Positions 1-9,626 of a stretch of 64,000 nt of DNA are shown here, in pieces. Position 1 is the stretch's first letter. Each line of letters starts with the position of its first letter. Below the pieces are notes generated by a model, which was not told the origin of the DNA, did no database searches, and was given only the letters and a program-made list of their open reading frames with translations. Source of the stretch: Actinomycetota bacterium (lineage in GTDB: Bacteria; Actinomycetota; Aquicultoria; Subteraquimicrobiales; Subteraquimicrobiaceae); NCBI GenBank assembly GCA_030018275.1, contig JASEGB010000006.1, forward strand, positions 29,130 through 93,129, read 5' to 3'. A program made the translations under genes and the position numbers.

Positions 1-29
1 GGTGAACAATTCGCGGAGCGAATTTATAG

Positions 30-105
30 GCGGATGTAGCTCAGTTGGTAGAGCATCAGCCTTCCAAGCTGAGGGTCGCGGGTTCAAGTCCCGTCATCCG
101 CTCCA
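30..105 (+). tRNA. tRNA-Gly (TCC)
   Basis: A full cloverleaf can be drawn: acceptor arm GCGGATG pairs with CATCCGC, the anticodon loop CTTCCAA carries TCC at 63-65, and the T arm reads GGTTCAAGTCC. The CCA end is encoded (103-105). It is the first of six tRNA genes in 900 bp. An AATTCGC-GGA-GCGAATT hairpin lies just upstream at about 9-25. Confidence 0.97.
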
Positions 106-211
106 AGTAGTGTTAATTGATGGCTTCGTTCCAAGTAGTTTGCAAATTTTGTAAACCTGGTGCGGACTTGAAACCGCGACAAGGGGTTTGGGGGAAGGAT
201 TTCTCCCAAGC

Positions 212-248
212 AGTCAAGAGGGGGAGAATAAACTCTTGACTATTTTTT
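212..248 (+). terminator. Intrinsic terminator-like hairpin between tRNA genes
   Basis: A perfect 9-bp stem (AGTCAAGAG at 212-220 with CTCTTGACT at 233-241) is followed by six T residues at 243-248, directly before tRNA-Arg. It could end the tRNA-Gly transcript. The stem arms are the same AGTCAAGAG word that recurs as a degenerate repeat in the next spacers, so this terminator appears built from a repeat unit. Confidence 0.6.
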
Positions 249-322
249 GCCCTCGTAGCTCAACTGGATAGAGCATCGGACTTCTAATCCGAAGGTTGCC
301 CGTTCGAGTCGGGCCGAGGGCA
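249..322 (+). tRNA. tRNA-Arg (TCT)
   Basis: The acceptor arm GCCCTCG pairs with CGAGGGC. The anticodon stem CGGA/TCCG encloses the loop CTTCTAA with anticodon TCT, and the T arm contains GTTCGAGTC. Discriminator base A322 is present and CCA is not encoded, unlike in the glycine, histidine and second arginine genes nearby. Confidence 0.96.
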
Positions 323-344
323 CATAGACTGTGAACTACGAACT

Positions 345-364
345 AATTTGCGAAGCAAATTTTT
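345..364 (+). terminator. Small hairpin with short T tract before tRNA-His
   Basis: AATTTGC (345-351) and GCAAATT (355-361) form a 7-bp stem with a GAA loop, followed by TTT. It resembles a weak intrinsic terminator or processing hairpin. The same design occurs at 9-25 before tRNA-Gly with a different stem sequence. Confidence 0.35.
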
Positions 365-367
365 CAT

Positions 368-445
368 GGTGACCGTAGCTCAAGTGGTCAGAGCATTGGA
401 CTGTGGCTCCAAAGGTTGGGGGTTCAAGTCCCCTCGGTCACCCCA
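368..445 (+). tRNA. tRNA-His (GTG)
   Basis: The anticodon loop CTGTGGC gives GTG. Counting back from the D arm puts G368 at position -1, opposite C442 at position 73, the identity pair of bacterial histidine tRNA. CCA is encoded at 443-445. The acceptor stem is GTGACCG with CGGTCAC. Confidence 0.97.
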
Positions 446-453
446 TTAAAAAC

Positions 454-530
454 AGTCAAGAGTCGTAAGTCAGAGGTCAAAAGAGGAATGGAGTTTAATG
501 ACTCTTGACTAGCGAACGAAGTGAGCGATT
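454..530 (+). repeat. Degenerate AGTCAAGAGTC-type repeat in tRNA spacer
   Basis: The spacer holds imperfect copies of AGTCAAGAGTC / AAGTCAGAGGTC and, near its end, the inverse GACTCTTGACT, so it can fold on itself. Related words recur at 212-241, 753-780, 10955-10975 and inside the flavoprotein gene at 21770-21797. No gene is seen here. Confidence 0.6.
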
Positions 531-553
531 GACTCTTCACTTGATTTTGTTGT

Positions 554-629
554 GCGCCTGTAGCTCAGTGGACAGAGCGCCGGACTTCGAATCCGAAGGT
601 CGGGGGTTCAAGTCCCTCCAGGCGCACCA
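554..629 (+). tRNA. tRNA-Arg (TCG)
   Basis: The acceptor arm GCGCCTG pairs with CAGGCGC. The anticodon loop CTTCGAA gives TCG, and the T arm contains GGTTCAAGTCC. CCA is encoded at 627-629. It is a second arginine isoacceptor in the same cluster. Confidence 0.97.
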
Positions 630-673
630 TTCCAAAATCACTTTTGGAGATCAAATTTTTCTTAGAAAAATTA

Positions 674-746
674 GGGTCGTTAGCTCAGTTGGTAGAGCGG
701 CGGACTCTTAATCCGTTGGTCGCAGGTTCGAGTCCTGCACGACCCA
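674..746 (+). tRNA. tRNA-Lys (CTT)
   Basis: The acceptor arm GGGTCGT pairs with ACGACCC. The anticodon stem GCGGA/TCCGT encloses the loop CTCTTAA with anticodon CTT, and the T arm is GGTTCGAGTCC. CCA is not encoded. Confidence 0.96.
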
Positions 747-812
747 CAAAAACCAGTCAAGAGTGAAGAGTCAAAAGTTAACCATCAACTGCTAACCAAT
801 AACTGAATTTGG

Positions 813-894
<82 letters not shown>

Positions 895-957
895 CATTTG
901 CATTATAATCTTAACGAGTATTTATAACCGTGGTTCAGTCCGAAACCGCTAATAACT

Positions 958-980
958 GAGCCTCGGCTTTGCCGAGGCAC
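958..980 (+). other. GC-rich hairpin between tRNA-Leu and tig
   Basis: GCCTCGG and CCGAGGC form a strong hairpin around a CTTTG loop. It is not followed by a T tract, so it is a poor intrinsic terminator. It may still separate the tRNA transcript from tig or sit in the tig leader. Its role is unclear. Confidence 0.4.
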
Positions 981-1003
981 TTAATTATAAGGAGAAGATA
1001 TTT

Positions 1004-2350
1004 TTGAAGACAACGGTCGAGGAACTCGAAAAGAACAAAGTCTTATTAAAGGTAGAAGTCCCCGCGGGCGACGTGGATCAAGCCATAAAGAAGGCATATA
1101 AGAGCATATCCAACAAAGTGAGCATTCCGGGGTTTCGAAAGGGAAGGATCCCAAGGAAGATCATCGATGCTCGGATCGGGAAGGAATCGGTATTGCAGGA
1201 GGTGCTCAGTGAGATGCTCCCGGTCTACTATTTGCAGGCGGTTGAAAAGAGTGGGATAAAACCCATCGATAAACCGGAAATCGAAGTTGTCCGGTTAGAG
1301 GAGGGTCAACCCCTTTTATTCAATGCCAAGGTGCAGGTCAAGCCAAAGGTTAAGTTGGGTAAATATAAGGGTGTAAAGGTAAAAATGCCCTCCATCGAGG
1401 TCTCCGATAAGGAGATTAATGGCCATATAGAGCTGTTAAAGGATAGATTCGCCCAGCTTGAGCCAGTGACGAGGAATCTCCACAAGGATGACTTTGCTTT
1501 GATTGACTTTGAGGGCTTTGTGGATGGCAAGCCCTTTGAAGGAGGTTCGGCCAACGATTACCTACTCCAGGTCGGTTCAGGCACTTTCGCCCCTGGTTTC
1601 GAGGACAAACTCATTGGGGCTCGTAGGGGGGAAATAAGGGAAATCTTCATCGATATGCCCCAAGAGCACCCCATCGCCGAAATTGCGGGGAAAAAGGTAA
1701 AATTCAAAGTTTTTGTAAAGGAGATAAAGCAAAAGAAACTTCCCAAAGTGAATGATGAATTCGCCAAGGAGGTTGGCGAATTCGAAACCTTGAAGGAGCT
1801 TAAAGATGATGTTAGGGGGAGGTTGGAGGAGGCAAAGCGGGCCCAAGACCAGTACGCTCTCCGTGGCAAGGTTCTTGAAGCTGTTTCAGAAGGTGCTGAA
1901 GTGGAAATTCCCGAGATAATGGCGGAGCGTAGGGTAAATGAGATGATAAGCGAATTTTCCTTTAATCTCAAAAGCAGGGGGCTCGATTTGAATGATTATT
2001 TGAAGACCACCAATACCAACATGGAAAGTTTAAGGGGGCGTTTTAAAAAGGATGCCTTAAGAACCTTAAAAAATGAGCTCGTCTTGGGGGCTATCGGAGA
2101 GAAAGAAGGACTTGAAGTTAAAGAGGAAGAAGTTGATAATGAAATTGAGAAGTTAGCCCAAAGGATGAATGTGGAAGCGAGTGAGGTCAAAAAGCGGTTA
2201 GAGGAGAGAGGGAATTTGGAACTTTTAAGAGAAGATATCCTATTGCGGAAGACCTTAGATTGGCTGGTCAATCAAGCTGAGATCAAGAGGGAAAGGAAGG
2301 GAAAGAAAAATGACCAACCTGTTAATCCCAATAGTGGTGGAGCAGACTAA
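1004..2350 (+). CDS. tig: Trigger factor, ribosome-associated chaperone
   Basis: Trigger factor binds the ribosome exit tunnel, shields nascent chains and carries a peptidyl-prolyl isomerase domain. The 448-residue product fits the family. The N-terminal ribosome-binding signature is visible as [15 protein letters not shown] (residues about 38-52), followed by an FKBP-like middle domain ([16 protein letters not shown], about 165-180) and a helical C-terminal arm. The start is TTG, with AAGGAG at 989-994. The 3' end overlaps clpP by 41 bp, and tig-clpP-clpX read as one operon, a common bacterial order. The lysine-rich C-terminal tail is encoded in the overlap. Confidence 0.97.
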   Translation: MKTTVEELEKNKVLLKVEVPAGDVDQAIKKAYKSISNKVSIPGFRKGRIPRKIIDARIGKESVLQEVLSEMLPVYYLQAVEKSGIKPIDKPEIEVVRLEEGQPLLFNAKVQVKPKVKLGKYKGVKVKMPSIEVSDKEINGHIELLKDRFAQLEPVTRNLHKDDFALIDFEGFVDGKPFEGGSANDYLLQVGSGTFAPGFEDKLIGARRGEIREIFIDMPQEHPIAEIAGKKVKFKVFVKEIKQKKLPKVNDEFAKEVGEFETLKELKDDVRGRLEEAKRAQDQYALRGKVLEAVSEGAEVEIPEIMAERRVNEMISEFSFNLKSRGLDLNDYLKTTNTNMESLRGRFKKDALRTLKNELVLGAIGEKEGLEVKEEEVDNEIEKLAQRMNVEASEVKKRLEERGNLELLREDILLRKTLDWLVNQAEIKRERKGKKNDQPVNPNSGGAD

Positions 2351-2906
2351 TAGAGGAGAAAGGTCGTTTGATATCTATTCAAGATTGCTCAATGAGCGCA
2401 TAATATTTTTGGGTAATGAGATAAATGATCAAGTGGCCAACGTGGTCATAGCCCAGATGCTTCATCTAGAATCGGATGATCCGGAGAAGGACATTCATCT
2501 GTACATCAATAGCTCAGGGGGACTCATCACTTCAACCTTAGCCATCTATGATACCATGCAATATATAAGACCCTCTATCTCAACGATCTGCATAGGTCAA
2601 GCCGCGAGTGCTGCTGCTGTCCTTTTGGCGGCTGGAACAAAGGGAAAGAGATTCGCTCTGCCCAATGCACGAATATTAATTCATCAACCTCACGGTGCAG
2701 TTACTGGACAGGCAGTTGATGTCGACATTCAGGCCAGAGAAATGTTGCGCCTACGTCAGCTGCTCAATGAGATTTTGGCCAAACATACGCGGCAGCCTCT
2801 TGAGAAAATCCAAAAGGATACCGACAGAGATTTCATCATGACCGCCGAACAGGCCAAAGAATATGGGATGATCGATGAGGTTGTCGTTCAAAGGAAGAAA
2901 GCATAG
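2310..2906 (+). CDS. clpP: ATP-dependent Clp protease proteolytic subunit
   Basis: ClpP forms the tetradecameric serine-protease chamber that degrades substrates unfolded by ClpX. The 198-residue product starts [20 protein letters not shown], typical of mature ClpP with almost no propeptide. The catalytic serine lies in [14 protein letters not shown] (about residue 97) and the histidine in IHQPHG (about 122); the aspartate is further on, near the QKDTDRDF region. The ATG start has GGAAGGG upstream and lies inside the end of tig, so the two are probably translationally coupled. clpX follows 11 bp later. The assignment is secure. Confidence 0.98.
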   Translation: MTNLLIPIVVEQTNRGERSFDIYSRLLNERIIFLGNEINDQVANVVIAQMLHLESDDPEKDIHLYINSSGGLITSTLAIYDTMQYIRPSISTICIGQAASAAAVLLAAGTKGKRFALPNARILIHQPHGAVTGQAVDVDIQAREMLRLRQLLNEILAKHTRQPLEKIQKDTDRDFIMTAEQAKEYGMIDEVVVQRKKA

Positions 2907-2917
2907 GAGGTGCGATC

Positions 2918-4183
2918 GTGGCAAAATTCGGCGATATGGATCATTTGAAGTGTTCCTTTTGCGGCAAGAGCCAGCGACAGGTGAGGAAACTCATTGCTGG
3001 TCCTGGTGTTTATATCTGTGATGAGTGCATAGATCTGTGCAATGAAATCATCGAGGAGGAAGTGGAGCGAGAGACCGAGTTCAAATTCGAACATCTCCCA
3101 AAGCCCAAAGAGATATATAATGCGCTCAATGAATATGTGATCGGCCAGGATATGGCCAAAAAAATTCTCTCTGTTGCCGTATACAATCACTATAAGAGGA
3201 TTCAGGCGGAGCCGCAAGGCGAAAAGGAGGTGGAGCTTCAAAAGAGCAACGTTCTTCTCCTGGGTCCCACTGGGTGTGGTAAGACTTTGCTCGCTCAAAC
3301 CCTGGCCAAGATACTGAATGTACCCTTCGCCATTGCTGATGCCACAACCCTCACCGAGGCGGGATACGTCGGTGAGGATGTCGAGAATATTCTGCTCAGG
3401 TTGATTCAGGCAGCTGACTACGATGTGAGAAGGGCAGAAACGGGCATAGTCTATATCGACGAAATAGATAAGATAGCTCGCAAGTCTGAAAGTCCCTCTA
3501 TCACCAGGGATGTTTCCGGGGAAGGCGTCCAACAGGCTTTGCTCAAGATACTGGAGGGCACCGAGGCGAATGTGCCTCCCCATGGGGGGCGCAAGCACCC
3601 GCATCAAGAGTTCATACAGATAAACACGGCGAATATTTTGTTCATCTGTGGGGGAGCCTTCAACGGTCTTGAAAAGATAATAGAGGCTCGCATCGGAAAG
3701 AAGGAAATCGGGTTCGGTGCCGATGTTAGGAAGCGTGAGGAAAAGGAGATCGGAGAGATCTTATCCCAGGTGCTTCCCGAGGATCTCATAAAGTACGGCC
3801 TCATTCCGGAATTCGTGGGAAGGCTTCCCGTGGTCTGCGCGGTTCACAATCTTGCCAAGGAAGACCTGGTAAAAATCTTGACTGAACCCAGAAATGCTCT
3901 GGTTAAACAGTACAGGAGATTCTTCGAGTATGATGGAGTGGAGCTCGTCTTCACCGAAGATGCTTTGTATGCCATCGCTGAGAGAGCTCTCAAGAGAGCC
4001 AGTGGGGCAAGGGGTCTAAGGTCCATACTTGAAGGCACCCTGCTCAATGTGATGTACGAATTACCCTCTAAACCCAACGTTACCAAATGTATGATCACTA
4101 GGGAAACCATTGAGAAGAACCTGGAACCCACCTTGGTGACTGAAAGCGCGGAATTCTCCTCGGATGAGGGGATTCTGGCTTAG
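2918..4183 (+). CDS. clpX: ATP-dependent Clp protease ATPase subunit ClpX
   Basis: ClpX is the AAA+ unfoldase that recognises tagged substrates and threads them into ClpP. The 421-residue product has the N-terminal C4 zinc-binding domain (CSFCGKS and CDECIDLC, residues 10-40), Walker A GPTGCGKT (about residue 112), Walker [11 protein letters not shown], and a C-terminal small AAA domain with [10 protein letters not shown]. It begins with GTG preceded by a strong AGGAGGT (2906-2912) right after the clpP stop. An intrinsic terminator follows. All key residues are present. Confidence 0.98.
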   Translation: MAKFGDMDHLKCSFCGKSQRQVRKLIAGPGVYICDECIDLCNEIIEEEVERETEFKFEHLPKPKEIYNALNEYVIGQDMAKKILSVAVYNHYKRIQAEPQGEKEVELQKSNVLLLGPTGCGKTLLAQTLAKILNVPFAIADATTLTEAGYVGEDVENILLRLIQAADYDVRRAETGIVYIDEIDKIARKSESPSITRDVSGEGVQQALLKILEGTEANVPPHGGRKHPHQEFIQINTANILFICGGAFNGLEKIIEARIGKKEIGFGADVRKREEKEIGEILSQVLPEDLIKYGLIPEFVGRLPVVCAVHNLAKEDLVKILTEPRNALVKQYRRFFEYDGVELVFTEDALYAIAERALKRASGARGLRSILEGTLLNVMYELPSKPNVTKCMITRETIEKNLEPTLVTESAEFSSDEGILA

Positions 4184-4190
4184 TCAATGA

Positions 4191-4222
4191 CAAAAGCCCG
4201 ATATCGGGGCTTTTGTTTTTTT
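4191..4222 (+). terminator. Rho-independent terminator of the tig-clpP-clpX operon
   Basis: CAAAAGCCCGATATCGGGGCTTTTG forms a long stem with a GAT/ATC centre and is followed by a run of seven T residues. It begins 8 bp after the clpX stop. This is the clearest intrinsic terminator in the window. Confidence 0.93.
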
Positions 4223-4368
4223 GACGGGTAAAAATCTCGGCAAAGCGTCATGAATCACGGATAAATTAAGATTCAGCTGGTAATATATGGTTTTTAACTT
4301 TGTCCCTTCACCTTCACCCAGTCCATCCTCATTAAAGAATTAGCAATTTAATCCCGATATTAAAGATA

Positions 4369-4617
4369 GTGTCAGAAATGGGCAAAAAAGGTAAGGCCAA
4401 AAAGGACAGGGAGCTAGTTTGTATATTTTTAGGACTGGAATTATATGCTAGCCCAGAGAAGGCAATTCTTCTAAAATCCGATATCCTTGACCTCATTTTT
4501 TCCCATTTTAAGAACTCATCCCTCGTTGGCATCAGGGAGTATCCCCCGGTAGAACTCACTCCGACCTTCACAAAATGGCTCCGTGAGATGGACGCTCTCC
4601 TTAAGCGAAGACGATAA
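4369..4617 (+). CDS. Small hypothetical protein
   Basis: This 82-residue open frame could start at GTG 4369 or ATG 4378, and neither has a convincing ribosome site. The product is basic at both ends (MGKKGKAKKDRE and LLKRRR) with a hydrophobic middle (LVCIFLGLELYAS). I recognise no family. It lies alone between the clpX terminator and the carbamoyltransferase. It may be a real short gene or a chance frame, as there is no supporting operon context. Confidence 0.35.
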   Translation: MSEMGKKGKAKKDRELVCIFLGLELYASPEKAILLKSDILDLIFSHFKNSSLVGIREYPPVELTPTFTKWLREMDALLKRRR

Positions 4618-4701
4618 ATTCATTTTCTCTCGCGAAAATTTAAGCAAAATTTAATATAATAAGCAAGGCTTCTCAAAATGCTTCTCGAAAGGGGTAAAGC
4701 C

Positions 4702-6378
4702 GTGAACATATTGGGCATAAATTGCTTTTCTCATGATACATCGGCTTGTCTCCTGGTGGATGGCGAAGTCATCGCCTTTGCTGAGGAGGAAAGATTCAAC
4801 AAGGAGAAGCACACAAGAGCTTTTCCCTATAATGCTATTGATTTTTGTTTAAGCGAGGGAAATACCAGCATCAATGATCTTGACTACGTTGGCTTCCCTT
4901 TCAAGCCTGGGCTGGACTATTGGCGGGGCTTCATCGATTTTCTGAAGGGCATTCCCCTTTCCTCACGGAGATTTGCGGGACAGACCTACTTCGATTATTC
5001 CCTCATAAAAAAGGTCGTCGATTTCAAAAAGAGATATGGCTACAGGAATAAGATCCTCTTCGTGGGGCATCACGAGGCTCACGCCGCAAGCAGTTTCTAT
5101 GTCTCTCCCTTTGATAAGGCGGCTATCCTGTCCATCGACAGGGGAGGCGATTACCTCTCCACATTGCTTGCCCGTGGGGAAGGAAACCGAACCGAAGTCC
5201 TCAAGCGAATAAAAAATCCCCATTCGCTTGGCTCTCTATACACAGTGGTCACGGCATACCTCGGGTTTAAACCCAATAGTGATGAGGGGAAGGTCATGGG
5301 TCTGGCCCCCTATGGTAGACCAACCTATCTTCAAAATTTCCGAGAAATCGTAAGGCTGAATGAGGGTGGCGAATTCAAGATAGATTTGAGCTATTTCACT
5401 TATCACATACTCGGGGGCTATGGAGTCTCCCCGAAATTCCTTAAGCTCTTTGGGCAGGCTCGAGAGCCGGAGAGCGAGATTCACGAAAGGCACGAGGATA
5501 TAGCCTGGGCTCTTCAGAAGGTGACGGAAGAAGCAGCTCTTCACCTGGCGAACCATCTCCATTCAATCACCGGTGAAAAAAATTTGTGCGTAGCCGGTGG
5601 CGTGGGATTAAATAGCGTCATGAATGCAGCTTTCCTAAGGGAGAGTCCTTTTGAGCATATCTTCATCCAACCAGCGGCAAACGATGCGGGAACATCCCTG
5701 GGTTGTGCCCTGTATATATGGCACATGCTACTGGGAAGGGAGAGAAATTACGCGATGGAACACGCTTATTATGGTCCCGAATTTTCCAACGATGAGATCG
5801 AAAGGACTTTGGAAAATCACGGGGTGCCCTATAGTTATGTTGAAAATCCAGCTAAGGCCGGCGCAGAACTCGTGGCCCGGGGCAAAATTGTGGGTTGGTT
5901 CCAGGGAAGGATGGAGGTTGGACCGAGGGCTTTGGGCAACCGGAGTATCCTCGCCGACCCCCGCGATCCAAATATGAAGGATATTCTAAATAGAAAGGTA
6001 AAGCACAGGGAAAGTTTTCGCCCGTTTGCCCCTTCTGTGCTGGAAGAATACGCCGAGGATTATTTCGACGATTACTATCCCTCCCCCTTTATGCTCTTAG
6101 TCTTGCCCATCAAGGGGGATAGAAAGGGAATGATTCCCGCTGTGTGTCACGTGGATGGGACGGGTAGACTCCAAACGGTCACCGGTGAAGAAAATCCACT
6201 TTATTGGGAGCTGATCAATGAGTTTAAAAAGATCACGGGCATCCCCTTGGTTGTAAATACCTCTTTTAATGTGAGGGGACAACCCATCGTTATGTCACCC
6301 CAGGACGCCTTGGAGTGTTACCTTTCCACGCAGCTGGATTGCTTGATTATGGGGAACTACCTTTTAGAGAAGGATTAA
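4702..6378 (+). CDS. NodU/CmcH-type carbamoyltransferase
   Basis: Members of this family transfer a carbamoyl group from carbamoyl phosphate to hydroxyls of sugars, antibiotics or Nod factors, using an N-terminal Kae1-like domain. The start is placed at GTG 4702, with AAAGGGG 7 bp upstream, giving the usual opening NILGINCFSHDTSACLL; the frame runs back to ATG 4678. The metal-binding HHEAHA motif is at about residue 123, and the C-terminal half has GRMEVGPRALGNRSILADPR. The 558-residue length is normal. No biosynthetic neighbours are present, so the acceptor is unknown. A TATAAT at 4655 could be its -10 box. Confidence 0.9.
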   Translation: MNILGINCFSHDTSACLLVDGEVIAFAEEERFNKEKHTRAFPYNAIDFCLSEGNTSINDLDYVGFPFKPGLDYWRGFIDFLKGIPLSSRRFAGQTYFDYSLIKKVVDFKKRYGYRNKILFVGHHEAHAASSFYVSPFDKAAILSIDRGGDYLSTLLARGEGNRTEVLKRIKNPHSLGSLYTVVTAYLGFKPNSDEGKVMGLAPYGRPTYLQNFREIVRLNEGGEFKIDLSYFTYHILGGYGVSPKFLKLFGQAREPESEIHERHEDIAWALQKVTEEAALHLANHLHSITGEKNLCVAGGVGLNSVMNAAFLRESPFEHIFIQPAANDAGTSLGCALYIWHMLLGRERNYAMEHAYYGPEFSNDEIERTLENHGVPYSYVENPAKAGAELVARGKIVGWFQGRMEVGPRALGNRSILADPRDPNMKDILNRKVKHRESFRPFAPSVLEEYAEDYFDDYYPSPFMLLVLPIKGDRKGMIPAVCHVDGTGRLQTVTGEENPLYWELINEFKKITGIPLVVNTSFNVRGQPIVMSPQDALECYLSTQLDCLIMGNYLLEKD

Positions 6379-6905
6379 GATTTTATTTGACGCAGGTGGC
6401 ATTCTCCGCATTGAGTTTGATTTGCGGAGTGGTGTGGGTAATAAAATAGATTAGCCTTCCTCATATAATAAAACCATTGGCAGAAGAGGATCAGTATTAT
6501 GAGGATGAATATGGCCACAAAATTTGTCTTTCTTTCCCCCATGGAACCCACCTTTTTCTTCGATATATCCTACCATCTACTTCCCAGTAGGTCAAAGATA
6601 ATTCAAAATGTAAAGATCAAAAATCAAAATTGCAGATTAAAATCCAAAAATCATTTATAAGCCCGAAGCCTCTTGTCCGAAGTCAAAAGATTATAGGACC
6701 TTTTAGAAAAATTCAGTAATTTATGACCTGGATGTTGGACTTGGAGAAGAGAGCTTTTTGCTTGCAAAGGTAACCAAAGACTGTAAAATATTTCTATAGG
6801 CTCATAACCATATAAAACAAAACTCAAGCGGCTAAATCCTGAAATGTGAACTGAGCTACCGAGTTCCTGAGCCCCAGAGCTTAAATTTGAGGAAAAGGTG
6901 AGAAA
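6379..6905 (+). other. Gene-free gap before valS with hairpin and AT-rich repeats
   Basis: I see no gene in these 527 bases. A hairpin CTCCGCA/TGCGGAG lies at 6404-6429 but lacks a T tract. Short AT-rich words of the CAAAAATCAAAAT type run through about 6600-6657. The segment 6850-6890 has the GAGCT/CGAG/CTGAG words seen also at 33990-34020 and 39125-39145. I looked for a T-box leader before valS and did not find the conserved T-box sequence. Confidence 0.5.
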
Positions 6906-9575
6906 TTGAAGAGAGAAATTTCTCCCGCATACAATCCGAAAGATGTGGAAGACAAATGGTATTCCCACTGGTTTTCCAAGGGATATTTTCACGCTCCAAT
7001 TGATAGGAGCAGAGAGCCCTTTACCATCGTCATTCCTCCTCCCAACATCACGGGCTCACTGCACATGGGACATGCTTTGAATAATATCCTCCAAGATATC
7101 ATCGTTCGAAAGAAGCGCATGGAGGGCTGTGTTACCCTATGGCTTCCTGGGACGGACCACGCGGGCATAGCTACTCAAAATGTGGTGGAGCAGGAACTGG
7201 CCAGGGAAGGCCTTACTCGCCGGGACTTAGGGCGTGAGAAATTTCTGGAGAAGGTTTGGGAGTGGAAGGAAAAATATGGCAGTACCATTATAAATCAGTT
7301 GAAGCGCCTGGGTTGCTCCTGCGACTGGGACCGGGAAAGATTCACCATGGATGAGGGCTACTCACGGGCGGTTAAAACCGTCTTCGTCGGGCTATTCAAG
7401 GAAGGTTTGATCTATAGGGGAAATTACATCATAAATTGGTGTCCCAGATGTTACACCGCTCTTTCCGATCTTGAGGTGGATCACGAGGAGAGAGAAGGGA
7501 GCCTGTGGTATATAAAATATCCCTTTGAGGATTCCCAGGAGTATTTGACCATAGCTACAACTCGCCCGGAGACATTATTGGGCGATACCGCCGTAGCCGT
7601 CCACCCCAATGACGAAAGATATCAAAAATACGTGGGAAAGACTTTAATCCTTCCGTTCTTAAGAAGAAAGATTTCCATAATAGCCGATGAATACGTCGAT
7701 CCGGAATTTGGAACGGGAGCGGTTAAGGTCACCCCAGCCCACGACCCCAATGACTTTGAAATAGGTCAACGCCACAAGCTACCACAGGTGGTTGTCCTCA
7801 CACCCGATGCTAAGATTAATGAAAATGGTGGACCTTATAACGGGATGGATAGATACGAATGCCGTGAGGCGATCCTCAAGGATTTGGAGAGGGAAGGATT
7901 GCTGGAGAAAGTGGAGCCTCATCTCCACGCCGTGGGCCACTGTTATCGCTGTGAAACCGTCGTGGAACCCTATCTTTCCGAGCAATGGTTCATTAAGATG
8001 AAGCCACTGGCTGAATCGGCCATTAAGGCCGTGAAGGAGGGTAAGGTTAAATTCACCCCAAAGCGCTGGGAGAAAGTTTATTTTGACTGGATGTATAACA
8101 TAAAGGATTGGTGCATTTCCAGGCAAATTTGGTGGGGCCACCAGATTCCGGTGTGGTATTGTGACCGGTGTGGTGAAATCATCGTGGAGATGGAGGAACC
8201 CACCTCCTGCACTAAGTGTGGGAACTTAAGCTTAAGACAGGACACGGATGTTTTGGATACCTGGTTCAGTTCAGCCCTATGGCCCTTCGCCGTCTTCGGT
8301 TGGCCTGAAAAAACCGAGGATTTAAGCTATTTTTATCCCACCTCTCTCCTTTCCACGGGATTTGACATCATTTACTTCTGGGTAGCGCGGATGATCATAA
8401 TGGGTCTACACTTCATGCATGACGTCCCCTTCAGGGAGGTTTATATCCATGCCCTCATCCGAGATGCTTTAGGTCGGAAGATGAGCAAATCCCTGGGCAA
8501 CGTGATAGATCCCATCGATATGATCGGGAAATATGGTACTGATGCCTTGCGGTTCACCCTAGCCGCTCTGGCTACCCCGGGCAGAGACATCTTCCTTTCG
8601 GAGGAGAAAATCGAGGGCAATAGAAATTTTGTCAACAAGATATGGAATGCTTCGAGATTCGTTCTCATGAATTTGGAGGGATACTCTCCAGAAGAAGCGC
8701 AATCCCAAGAGCTCGAATATACCCTGGCGGATAGGTGGATCCTGAGTAGATATACGAGGACGGTTTCCCTGGTCGAGGAAAATATGAACTCCTACAACTT
8801 TAGTGAGGCCTGTAGAATCCTGTACGATTTCTTCTGGGGCGAATTCTGCGATTGGTATATAGAGCTCACCAAACCCCGCCTTTACCCAACGAGCGACGAG
8901 CAACGAGCGACGAGCGGCTTGGAAAGGTTGACCGCTCAGCATGTATTGCTATGGGTTTTGGGGGGAACCCTCCGACTATTGCATCCATTCATGCCCTTTG
9001 TGACCGAGGAGATCTGGCAAAGACTCCCTGCCCTCCCTACCAGGAAGAGCATTGTGATTGCCCCTTGGCCCAAATCCGATCCCTCCCTAATCGACGCCAC
9101 GCCCGAGAGGGAAATGGGGATTCTCAAGGATGTGACGGTGGCGATCCGCTCCATCAGGTCAACTTTCAGACTCCATCCACGTGGGAAAATCCATGTTTTC
9201 CTCAAACCCCCCTCCCAAGATGTTCTGGAGATTCTTCAAGCCAACTCCAATTATATTTCCCAATTAGCAGGTGTTTCAGAGCTCACCATGGATAGAGAAA
9301 TCTCAAGACCCGAACATTCCGCAGCGGCAGTTGAGCATGGGATAGAGATATTCATTCCCCTCGCTGGGCTGATCGACATAGAGAAAGAGCGCTCAAGATT
9401 GGGAAAGAAATTAATGGATGTCAAGAAGGAATTACAAGGGGTGGAAAGGAAACTCTCAAGGAAGAAGTTTCTGGAAAAGGCCTCTCCTGAAGTGGTTGAG
9501 AAAGAGAAACGAAAATTTGCCGCCCTCGTGGATAAGAAGAAAAAGCTCGAACTCCAATTAAAGCAAATTGGGTAA
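6906..9575 (+). CDS. valS: Valyl-tRNA synthetase
   Basis: This class I synthetase charges tRNA-Val and edits mischarged threonine. The 889-residue product has the HIGH-like motif PPPNITGSLHMGHALNN (about residues 40-56), the editing domain with TTRPETLLGDTAVAVHP, the KMSKS motif GRKMSKSLGN (about 520-530), and a C-terminal coiled-coil tail (IDIEKERSRLGKKL onward). It starts with TTG after AGGAAAAGGTGAG. At 8889-8925 a GACGAGC-type repeat is carried in frame, adding a short insert after KPRLY in the anticodon-binding region. folC follows closely. Confidence 0.97.
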   Translation: MKREISPAYNPKDVEDKWYSHWFSKGYFHAPIDRSREPFTIVIPPPNITGSLHMGHALNNILQDIIVRKKRMEGCVTLWLPGTDHAGIATQNVVEQELAREGLTRRDLGREKFLEKVWEWKEKYGSTIINQLKRLGCSCDWDRERFTMDEGYSRAVKTVFVGLFKEGLIYRGNYIINWCPRCYTALSDLEVDHEEREGSLWYIKYPFEDSQEYLTIATTRPETLLGDTAVAVHPNDERYQKYVGKTLILPFLRRKISIIADEYVDPEFGTGAVKVTPAHDPNDFEIGQRHKLPQVVVLTPDAKINENGGPYNGMDRYECREAILKDLEREGLLEKVEPHLHAVGHCYRCETVVEPYLSEQWFIKMKPLAESAIKAVKEGKVKFTPKRWEKVYFDWMYNIKDWCISRQIWWGHQIPVWYCDRCGEIIVEMEEPTSCTKCGNLSLRQDTDVLDTWFSSALWPFAVFGWPEKTEDLSYFYPTSLLSTGFDIIYFWVARMIIMGLHFMHDVPFREVYIHALIRDALGRKMSKSLGNVIDPIDMIGKYGTDALRFTLAALATPGRDIFLSEEKIEGNRNFVNKIWNASRFVLMNLEGYSPEEAQSQELEYTLADRWILSRYTRTVSLVEENMNSYNFSEACRILYDFFWGEFCDWYIELTKPRLYPTSDEQRATSGLERLTAQHVLLWVLGGTLRLLHPFMPFVTEEIWQRLPALPTRKSIVIAPWPKSDPSLIDATPEREMGILKDVTVAIRSIRSTFRLHPRGKIHVFLKPPSQDVLEILQANSNYISQLAGVSELTMDREISRPEHSAAAVEHGIEIFIPLAGLIDIEKERSRLGKKLMDVKKELQGVERKLSRKKFLEKASPEVVEKEKRKFAALVDKKKKLELQLKQIG
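8889..8925 (+). repeat. In-frame ACGAGC short-period repeat inside valS
   Basis: Four to five imperfect copies of a 7-9 base unit (ACGAGCGACGAGCAACGAGC and on) lie inside valS and encode the extra residues SDEQRATS. The same unit family appears at 21803-21823 and at 59940-59972, both also within coding frames. Confidence 0.8.
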
Positions 9576-9626
9576 TCGGTGAGACCAGGGTTGCGGGTGA
9601 TGAACCAAGAAATGGTGAGGGGTGGA

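Noticed and set aside
505..711. 68-codon plus-strand frame across the tRNA genes
   Set aside because: It runs through tRNA-Arg and part of tRNA-Lys and has no ribosome site; the tRNAs explain the sequence.
4369..4617. A confident gene at 4369
   Set aside because: Kept only as a low-confidence feature; there is no ribosome site, family match or operon context.
6660..6905. T-box or other leader in front of valS
   Set aside because: I searched for the conserved T-box sequence and the terminator/antiterminator pair and found neither; only degenerate repeats are present.
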